This document shows, piece after piece, positions 55,961 through 64,000 of a DNA stretch of 64,000 nucleotides; within the stretch, counting starts at the first letter, position 1, and each line of letters opens with the position of its first letter. The DNA comes from Isoetes taiwanensis (taxonomy: Eukaryota > Streptophyta > Lycopodiopsida > Isoetales > Isoetaceae). The position numbers were made by a program, and so were the translations under genes. The DNA is taken from the NCBI GenBank assembly GCA_021234155.1, contig JAJEKV010000039.1, positions 13,279,156 to 13,343,155 on the forward strand, written 5' to 3'. The notes beneath the pieces were generated by a model. It was not told the DNA's origin, searched no databases, and saw nothing but the letters and a program-made list of their open reading frames with translations.

Positions 55961-58900
55961 ACTAGGTTCTTGAAGGACGAGGACTTCGCCTGGGAGTGTC
56001 GGCGGATTTGGTTTCGCATCTTTCGGGATAACTTCGGGATGTCTGGTATGATAAAGGCTTTAGCGGCTGTTAAGTCATTTGCAAAGTCTTGGGGGAGAAT
56101 GCGGGCGCAGCAGGAGCGTGAGTCCTTAGATGCCTTATATCGTGAGCTGGAAACTCTTAGACGGGGGCCTTCTGACGGCTTTCGTGAGAATGAGATATTG
56201 CGCCTCATTGCAGCGGACGAGTCGAGAAGAGCTGCACAGGCAAGGGTGAAGGCGGGGGTCACTTGGCTGAGGGAAGGCGACACTAATTCCAGAATGTTCT
56301 TCAGGGCAGCTCGACAGAAGAAATATGCAGCATCAATGTCGTCGTTGAAGTTGCCCGATGGTCGGGTTTTGCAGTTGCCTGCGGAAATCAAAGAGTTCGC
56401 ATTTCAGCACTTCTCTCACTTTTTCGTGAAAGGACGTTTCCATCGCGGACGCCTTAGAAGAAGTTGTTGTCAGCAAGATCTCCTGTAAGATCTCGACTGA
56501 GCAACGTCAGGCGTTGCAGCTGCCACTCACTAAACAGGATCTGGAGGAGGCTTGTCGCGCTTTGGCTCCCCACAAATGCCCTGGCCTGGACGGCATCCCC
56601 ATTGAGTTTTTCAAGGAGTATTGGGAGTGGCTAGGGGACTCTTGTTACAGACGGCGTACCAAGATCTCTTGGGTGCGGATGCTCTAGACTATAGACTCAA
56701 CACGGTCTGCATCTCCTTAATTCCCAAGGTGAAAAATCCGTGTCTATCATCGATCAAGGCCCGACACGCTTGTTATCCTCTCGTATATAAGATAATTCGC
56801 GGCGGCCCTTTCCATGAGGCTTCACCGGGTCCTGCAGGAGGCTATTAATCCAATGCAATCGGGGTTCATTCCAGCCGCCAAATTCTTAATAATGTTGCAA
56901 AATGCTTTTGAGGGTGTACATTGGGCACGGAAAATGTCAGTCACGGATAGTCTATCCGGTCGGATTTTGGCAAAGGCGTATGATGTCATTCCGGGGATTT
57001 CTTGAAGAGAATGATGCCGGCCTTGGGGGTGTGGAGAGAGCTTTACCGCCGCAAGCTTTGAAACTCCTTACTTCAGCTAGAGCCTCGTACTCGCCATGGT
57101 GAGTCTTCTCCGATCTTCGGGTTGGTCGGGAATTCGCCAGGGGTTGCCCAACCGGTCGTGCACTTATTCACCATTGTTGCGGAAGCCCTTTCTCGCTTGC
57201 CGCTCTGCTTTGGATGCGGGGTCATAGAAGGTCTCATGATGGCGGATGGCTCGCAACAAATTGGCGGTCCGTAAGATGTCAATTAATCCTTCTTGTTTTT
57301 TGCAAGTCGATGAGGTGAATTTAACAAACACGAAAAGAGTCACTGGACACATTTTCTATTGCTTCCGGTGTTTAATGAATTGACAAAGTGTTCTGGCCGG
57401 TGTCCGTTATCGAGCCGACACACCTCGCCATTTTATCCGGCTTTCCCCGGGCAGTGCGGCTCGCGGGGTAATGGTTCTAGGCTTTTGGGTATCCCGTTTG
57501 GCATGGATATTTCCGCCTCAAGCATCCGGGAGGATATCCCCGTTGGGCTGCGTCGACATCTTAATTGGTGGAAGGGTGGGAAGCTATCAATGGCTGGTAG
57601 AATTACATGCTGGCAAAGTCCGCTTTGTGTTCGACGCATATCTACATGGCATCTATTATTTTAGCGCCGAGAGTAAGATGCGTGAAATTTCCATTATTAT
57701 CCGTAACTTTGTTTGGGGAGGCAATGAGGAAGGCGCGGTGGTCAAGGTTGCGTGGTGGAAGTGTGTGTGCGCCCAAGTCTCAAGGGTGGGTTGGGAATTT
57801 TGGACCCGTCTCTCCATAGCAAGGTCCCATTTCGAAGTTCATTTATGGTATACTTAGGGAGGAGGTTGACTCCCCGGTATGGTAATCGCTCCCTCCAGTC
57901 TGTCATACTCATTGGTTTTTTCATAAGCCATCCGCCTGTGGTAGCGACTCCCGGGCGCTATTTTCGGATATTAAGCCTTACGCCAATGCCTCTCCCTTTA
58001 CGAGGGAGGGTCCGCTATGCATGGGAACAGGTTCGCCCATTATTTGAGATAGATGCCTCGGTACCGCATCCGGTTGACCTCATCGCCATGGTGGATCCCC
58101 TTGCCCGCGGGTGAGCATATATTGGCGTCCTATGGGACCCACGGGTTCAGCGTAGATGGTCCCAAATGAGGCGTTTCTTCCGATGGGGACTGTATCTTGA
58201 TGGCCGCCATTTTGGCAAAACAAGCTTCGGACAGTTTGGGCTAAAAGAATGCGACATGGTCATCTGGGTCCGTGTGGCGAGTAATCTTCCTTTGCATCCT
58301 CCACAGGGGACGGGTCGGGTATGGCGGTGTGACCCAAGGATTGTGCCTGATAACTTTGTTAAGACTTGTTATGAGCTTCTGGCTATTCAAGATGAATTAC
58401 CTCCCCCGAATGGCTGGGTGTTACAAGTGCCAGGCGATGACTGGGGCCAGATGTGGAAGTGGGTGTGGAATCCAATATCGCCACCCAAGACCCGCACATT
58501 GCTATGGCAAATAGTGCACCGGTCTTTACGGGTAAATACTTGGGTCCACAGGATTAAGCCGTTCATCAGTGAACTATGTCCGATGTGTGGCAGCTCTGCT
58601 GAGACCTTGGAGCACTGCTTGTTTTTATGCGCAGAGATTCAGCATCTTTGGCGGTGGGTTGAGCGTTTGTTTCATACCTCTCTTCAGTGTCAAGAGGTTC
58701 TTTTGGGTATATATCCTAGGAGTTGGCCCCGCGTTAAGAAGCTAGCCTTCCATCTCTGTAAAGCATGGTTGCTCTGGTTTATTTGGAAGAGACGGCGTAT
58801 GAAGGTGTTTAGGAATGAAGAGACGTACCCTGGTATACTCATCCCTCGGCTGAGGTACAGACTTTATCTTTCATACTTGGCCTCCACTCGGAAGGAGCAG

Positions 58901-59093
58901 TTTAAGGCAGCGATTTGGCAAAACACTCTTCATATAGTTGATAGTTATGGTGTATTCATCCCGTATGGGTAATTGATTTTTGCGGTATCAGGGTTGCTAT
59001 GCAAGCATGCTTGCTTGCGTAGGTGTACCTATATCGCTCTTCATGTACTTCTTTATTGTTAATTAATTAATTTTATCCCTCAAAAAAAAAAAA
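55961..59093 (+). mobile_element. LINE (non-LTR retrotransposon), 5'-truncated, 3.1 kb
   Basis: It starts inside the region between endonuclease and reverse transcriptase. Domains then follow in LINE order across several frames. ARVKAGVTWLREGDTNSRMF leads; CPGLDGIPIEFFKEYW near 56580 is the start of RT. Next come NTVCISLIPKVKNP, MQSGFIPAAKF and a catalytic region that reads LMMADG where FADD is usual. IPFGMDISASSIREDIP follows, and the zf-RVT domain at 58166-58972 has KTRTLLWQIVHRSLRVNTWV and CPMCGSSAETLEHCLFLC. It ends in A12 (59082-59093) and is flanked by the duplication. The endonuclease is missing. Multiple frameshifts and a mutated active site make it dead. Confidence 0.92.
58166..58972 (+). 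pseudogene. LINE zf-RVT domain, open C-terminal frame
   Basis: A 268-residue open frame holds the zinc-binding RT-associated domain (CPMCGSSAETLEHCLFLC) plus the helical tail CKAWLLWFIWKRRRMKVFRNE. It is the best preserved part of the LINE. It helps bind template RNA in intact elements. Confidence 0.88.
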
Positions 59094-59140
59094 CATGAAA
59101 AACATGTTGCACAACCTAGCAATTGCCAGTAGCCAATATT

Positions 59141-59300
59141 ACTGAACATCATTAAATAACAACAAACTTACTATCAGAACATTGTTAAATAACGACAAAC
59201 TTACTAACAGAACATTGTTAAATAACAACAAACTTACTATCAATGCTATTGGCATAAAAGCAACGTATTATCAATGCTATTGGCATAATAACAACTTATT
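59141..59300. repeat. Tandem repeats, 35-bp and 31-bp units
   Basis: Three units of AACATTGTTAAATAACAACA-AACTTACTA type are followed by two units of TATCAATGCTATTGGCATAA. Non-coding. Confidence 0.75.
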
Positions 59301-60735
59301 ATTATCAAGTGCAAACAGTCACAACTTAATGCTCACTCATGCTTTTCAAGCTGTATCACTTTTCATCAATAAAGATTTAAAGCAATGTCATTGCAACTGA
59401 AAGCTCATTGTGCATAATAGATGTTAAATTTGCACTCTGAGTTTGCACTCTAACTTATAGTTAGGGATTTTAAATATTTTAAGCCAATGCAGTTTTCCCA
59501 AGGGTGTGAGGGCATACATCCTATATTATAAAACCGTGGCGTCGGTCTGTCCGCCCGATCGACGCCCGAGATCGCCCCAATGTCCCTGCCCCCCGTCGGA
59601 CGGCGCAGATTTGTCCCTTTGTGCCTCCGCCTTGATCGATGGCTTAGATTGTGCCACATGGATACGTGTGTTTGCAAAGGAAAGGGTGTGACGTCTAAAA
59701 TAATGTTTCGTAAAAGGGGCGACGAAAATCTTAAAATCGAAATGTTGGCCGAAAGGGTGGGACGAGTAACATAGGCATTGGATTTGATTGTATACGCTCC
59801 ATAATGCGAATTGGATTTAGGTTGGTTGCAATCTGGTACCAGGAAAAGGAAATTTGGTAAGATAATATTGCAGGTAAAAGAAGAACATTTGTTTGTTTGC
59901 TGTGTCATTGAGTACAGCTTTTAGAATTTATTCCGAGTATTTCTTTCATTCAGTTGTCGACATTTACTATAAGAGTATTTGCCTCCATTTTCGGCATTCA
60001 GATTTGTCGTTGTGATTGCATGGTAGATTTAGGAGCTCCTGGAACTCCCGCCGTCTTCATTTGATCCTTTGCTGTAAGACTAAATGCTGGGTTTTTTAAT
60101 TTACAGGTCTTGAGCATTTCATATACGAAAGACGGGTGCTACTTTGGAGGTTTTGTGCTGTTGGATGTTTTTGTCTTCTTCATGTCATGTTGTGATAAAA
60201 ACATGTCTGAATAATACATATGAAGGAGCCGCTGTGAGTTGAAGAAAAAGGTATGTTTCTGGGATTCGTTTTTTGTAATTTGCTCTTTGATTTCAGTTTA
60301 TCCATATTATCGACGGTGTAGAATTTATGTTAAAATTACAATTGAGTTTTATTATAACCAAGCTTCCTTTTATTACAACCAAGCTCTTTTATTATAACCA
60401 AATGTTTAGATCTTGCTGAAATTTTAGATACATTTCATGTAATGTACATTAAAGCCGTGATTCTTTTGAATACTTTCTAAGAAATATAGGTTGCAGCCAT
60501 GACATGTTTTTAAGATACTCCTGCGATGTTACATAAAGTGTCACACCATTTACTATCGAATCCAATACCAGAGTATTAAATGTCTCTCTTATCCATAGTC
60601 GTTAATTTATGCCAGAATCTTATATTATAATGTTATAGCGTAAGTATGTCATGAATGAAACCCTAATTTGGATGGTTGAGATCATCCGATTGCATTCGGA
60701 GGTCGAGATTTATCGCACGACTTCCCTCCACCATG
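59301..60735. other. Intergenic region, one GC-rich patch
   Basis: A GC-rich patch at about 59530-59650 stands out in AT-rich DNA and begins TATTATAAAACCGTGGCG. It may be the edge of a transposon, but no partner end was found. Three units of TTTTATTATAACCAAGC lie at 60345-60400. No gene was recognised. Confidence 0.35.
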
Positions 60736-60744
60736 ATTGGCCAT

Positions 60745-62470
60745 GCTCTAATGTCTGAAGAGGAAAGGGAAAAGGAAAAGGGAGGAGAAAATGGCAAAGT
60801 GAAAGGAAAAAAGGCATGGGTAAAATGGAAAGAAAGAAAGGAAAAAAGGAAAGCGAAAAGAGCACGAAAAAGGAAAAGGAAAATAAAGAAAAAAAGGACA
60901 CTATGAAAAGGAGAAGATGGAAAGGATGAGGATAGGAGTAAAAGGGAAGTTGAAAAGGGGATGAGGAAAAGGGTAGAGAAAAGGGAAGGGAAAAGGAAAA
61001 GGAAAAGGAAAAGAAAAGGGAAAGGGGAAAGGAAAAGGTAAAAAGAAAGGGGGAGGAGGAGGGAGTGAAAAGGAACACCGGGAAAGGGGAAGAGTAAAAG
61101 GTGGGGAAAGGAGGAAAAGGGAGGAGATAAAGGCAAAGTGAAAGGCAAAAAGGCACCGGATAAAAGGGAAAAGGAAATAGAAAATAGCACAAAAAAGAGA
61201 AAGGAAAAGTAAGAGAGAAAATAAAGGAAAAAATGACAGTATGAAAAGGAGAAGAGGGAAAGGGTGAGGACAGGAGTAAAAGGGAAGGGAAAAAGGGGAT
61301 GAGGAAAAGGGTAGAGAGAAGGGAAGGGAAAGGGGGAGAGAAAAAAGGTGGGGAAAGGAGAAAAACGGGAGGGAAAAAGGACACGAAAAAAAAGGAAAGA
61401 GAAAAAGGAAGGAGAGAAGGGATGGAAAGGGTAAAAGGAAAAAGCGAGGGGGCAAAAGGGAAAAAGGACATGGGGAAAAGAGGAAGAGAAAAGAAGGAGA
61501 GAAGCGGAAAAATGGAAGAGAAAGGAGGGAGGAAAGGGGAAAGGGAAAAAGAAAAGAACAAATGAGGGAGGAAAGGGAAAGAAAAAGACTACGAGAAAAA
61601 GGGAAGAGGGAAAGGGTGGGCAAAGGGAAGGAATAAATGGCACTGTAAAAAGGGGAAGAGAAATAAAGGGAAGGGAAAAAAAGACAAGGAGGTTGAAAAT
61701 GGAAAAGGCAAACGGAAAAAAAGTGGAAGTAAAATGGAAAAGGCAAAAGGGAAAAAAAAAAGGAGGTAAAATGGAAAATAGAAAGGGGAGGTGAATAAAA
61801 AAGGAAGAGCAAAATAGAAAAAGAAAAAGAGAAGGAAAAAAAGGGAAAAGGAGGGGGAGGAGGGAGACGAGGAAAAAGGTGAAGAAAAGAGAAAAGAGGA
61901 GCGAAAAAAGAGCATGAAAAAATAGAAGAGAAAAGGGACATGGCAAAAAAGGAAGAGGGAAAGGGTGAGGAAAGGGGAAAACCGAAGGAAAAATGGACAT
62001 GGAAAAAAGGAAAGGAAAAGAGGGAAAAGAAAAAAGGAGGGGGAAAAGGAAGACTGAAGGGCTGGGCAAAAGAGGAAAAGGGAAGGGAAAAAGGGGAAAA
62101 AAGAAAAGGTGGGGAGAAGGAAAGGGAAAAGGGAAAAGGGAAAGGAAAGGGGAAAGCAGAAAGGAAAACTTAGAAAGAAGGGCACGAGGAAAAGGGGAAG
62201 AGGGAAATGGGAAAAGAGAGGGGGGAAAGGGCACAAGGAAAGGGAAAAAGGGCAACCACAAATTGGAGAAAAGGGAAGGGAAAAATAGAAAAGGAAAAAT
62301 GGGGAAGCAGAAACAAAGAAGAGAAAAAGAGGAAATGGAATAATGGAAAAAGAAAAAAGTAAATTGAAAAATGTAAAAAGGGAAAAGGGGCAAGGGGGAA
62401 ATAGGAAAAAAAAAATAGTAGACAAAGGCAAAATGAAAAAGGAAAACGGAAAAGATAAGGGGAAGTGCAA
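60745..62470. repeat. 1.7-kb purine-only tract (GA-rich)
   Basis: The plus strand is almost entirely A and G, built from GGGAAAAGG, GAGGAAAAGG and GGAAAGGGAAGAG words, with larger internal duplications (for example GGAAAAGGGTAGAGAGAAGG near 61000 and 61310). The complementary pyrimidine strand cannot contain stop codons when purine-free, so three long minus-strand frames up to 610 residues appear. They are not genes. Confidence 0.9.
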
Positions 62471-62479
62471 AATGTGGTC

Positions 62480-62610
62480 GAATGCAAGAATCCATTTAAC
62501 AATTGCTCCAAAGATGTCATTCCCACGCTTTCTATGCTCCAGCAACGCTGGCACTTTACTAGTAACCATATGTAATAATTGATCCCGTATAACCCAGTTC
62601 TGCAATAATT
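62480..62610 (-). other. Possible isolated exon, unidentified
   Basis: After a TTATTGCAG acceptor-like site at about 62602, a minus-strand frame reads NWVIRDQLLHMVTSKVPALL and then RKRGNDIFGAIVKWIL, until the purine tract. It has real-protein composition but no recognised family. It may be a host exon broken by expansion of the tract. Confidence 0.3.
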
Positions 62611-64000
62611 ATCTCCAGAGGAACTATGATAGTAGCGCAAGGATGTAGAATTTGGCGCCTATTTGCCTTAACTGCTGTGACTTACAAAATTTTGGGCCTG
62701 AACGTAAAAAGTTAAGAACATGCAAAATGCCAAAGAATGATCGTATATGCGCTCCCCGATATTTAATGCCAGTCCGGTGCCTTTGATAGTTAGATACAAA
62801 TATGAGAGGTCAGTTGTTCCCTTAATAGACGGAACTGAATATCCATATTGCAAGTTTGCATTTTTCGCTTTGACCTCACACTTAGGCTACCATGGTAGAG
62901 AAAAGGGTTTTATAGAGAAGTGGAGGAGGACATGGTTTTAGTTTCATTGCAATTCTAATCTCCATTTTTCTCGCAATTTTTACTGTGTTGCTTTCCCCGC
63001 CAGCTCTATTCTCGCACCATTCTATTTAAGCGCTTATCTCGAGCTTTATTCAAGGGCTTCTTTCACCCTCGTAATACATATATGGGCCAGTATGCATTCC
63101 CCCTTGCCATATGTTGCTGGTTTTCATGCTTTCTTACGTAGCCTAATATTATACATCCAATAATCACCGTGGCCCTTATTAAATAAACCCGGTCAATACA
63201 TATTGTCATTTCTAAAAAACGCTGCATCTCATGGAAAATCTTTGCAGCAAAGAACTATATGTCCTTGGTTTTCTTTTCGTATCCAATGTAGACAATAACT
63301 CCCCGATCCCGCATCCATCAATTGTGTATCATGAAGCGGAAAAGAAATGGACCTTCCCTAAGATTTATTTCCACGCTTGTGTTTTCTATACAAAAGCTTT
63401 CATATGCATCATTTGTGATATGACGCCTTCATTTACAATCTTCCAAGATAGTAGATGGATGTTAGTGTATGATGGGTTCATAGATAGTTATGTTTATGAT
63501 GTCATCCGCCTATGAACCTGTTCTTACATCCAAAAGCTAAATTAAATTTTTCTTTCCCAAAGATAAAGTTTAAAGGTTCAAAATTGTGGCCGGCTTTCAA
63601 CATCAAAACAATATTGCTGCATAGGACAGAAAAAATGGCCATACTGCATAAATACCACCATATGCATCTATGAGCGAATTGTAGTTCTCATAGAACAACA
63701 TCTGGCAGTCTCATTGCATCTTCATGAAATCCTTTTGGCTTCTTTGTACTTTCCCTTTTACCATAAGAATCAAGTAAAGCATTATAAGTTACAAAGACGT
63801 GCAATATGACTATTTAAGTTCCCAAGCATTGGTCTCATGGAAGGTTCCTTTTCAATATTTTTATTTTTCTTAACCAAAATTTTGCAGGTTGAATAAATGA
63901 GAATATATTCTTATTCTCTAGAAAACTTATCCATCTAGCGTGAACACAGGGTTTCATAATAGGTGGTTATGAATAAGATTTTTTTTTTGCTTTAAGTTAT
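62611..64000. other. Non-coding or unrecognised
   Basis: Short frames (62747-62941 plus, 63231-63515 plus) have ordinary composition but no recognised motif. No repeat structure was seen. Confidence 0.35.

Noticed and set aside
59500-59700. GC-rich patch as a Helitron end
   Set aside because: A TATTATAAAACC start is suggestive, but I found no 3' hairpin with CTRR end and no Rep/helicase sequence.
60663-62495. 610-residue minus-strand frame rich in Phe, Ser, Pro and Leu, with 283-346-residue frames in the other phases
   Set aside because: It is the complement of a purine-only tract; stop codons cannot form in purine-free DNA, so all three phases stay open. Composition is simple and no domain is present.

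Overview
The window looks like nuclear DNA of a land plant with a large, repeat-swollen genome. It holds one intact host-type gene (a BYPASS1/DUF793-like protein), one decayed plastid-type host gene, and then layer upon layer of plant-type transposable elements: Ty3/gypsy chromovirus, Ty1/copia, LINE with zf-RVT, MULE-like, CACTA-like and hAT-like MITEs. There is no bacterial, organellar or rRNA sequence. A non-flowering vascular plant such as a fern would fit, but the sequence alone does not prove it.

Layout. 0.5-1.6 kb: intact BPS1-like gene (minus). 2-4.4 kb: a cluster of hairpin (foldback) repeats. 6.6-8.3 kb: degraded multi-exon host gene (minus). 9.1-9.7 kb: hAT-like MITE. 12.5-18.7 kb: a probable two-gene DNA transposon, with a MULE/SWIM transposase (minus) diverging from a gene with a ParB-like DGNHR motif (plus); the space between them carries an array of the 16-bp palindrome CAAACGGCGCCGTTTG. 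19.5-22.3 kb: truncated copia pol with a MITE-like end. 22.6-25.6 kb: a multi-exon DDE-like transposase gene with in-frame stops. 25.9-26.8 kb: FCP1/HAD phosphatase-like sequence fused in frame to the tail of a retroviral-type gag.

26.8-54.9 kb is a three-level nest, each level proven by a target-site duplication and by a reading frame that resumes on the far side. Element B (LTR from about 54.65 kb, reading leftward) is split in gag by element A, a full-length 22.2-kb Ty3/gypsy chromovirus (27634-49814, 5-bp duplication CATGC). A is in turn split inside reverse transcriptase by an 8.95-kb CACTA-like element (32506-41452, 3-bp duplication AGG). That element carries captured exons, inverted minisatellite arrays, an 860-bp palindrome and long microsatellites. 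A 230-bp hAT-like MITE also splits element B.

The most striking content is in the 5' part of A and of B. Before gag, both encode a protein ending in a complete histone H3 fold; in B it also begins with an almost exact H3 tail (ARTKCTARK). Both then carry two further conserved unknown ORFs. The spacer between the H3-like gene and the next ORF holds hairpins spaced about 200 bp apart, with different sequence but the same position in A and B. A's pol also ends in a chromodomain. This looks like a retrotransposon lineage that carries its own modified H3, which I do not know to have been described.

54.9-64 kb: tandem repeats, a 5'-truncated LINE (55961-59093), a 1.7-kb purine-only tract, and sequence in which I recognise no gene.
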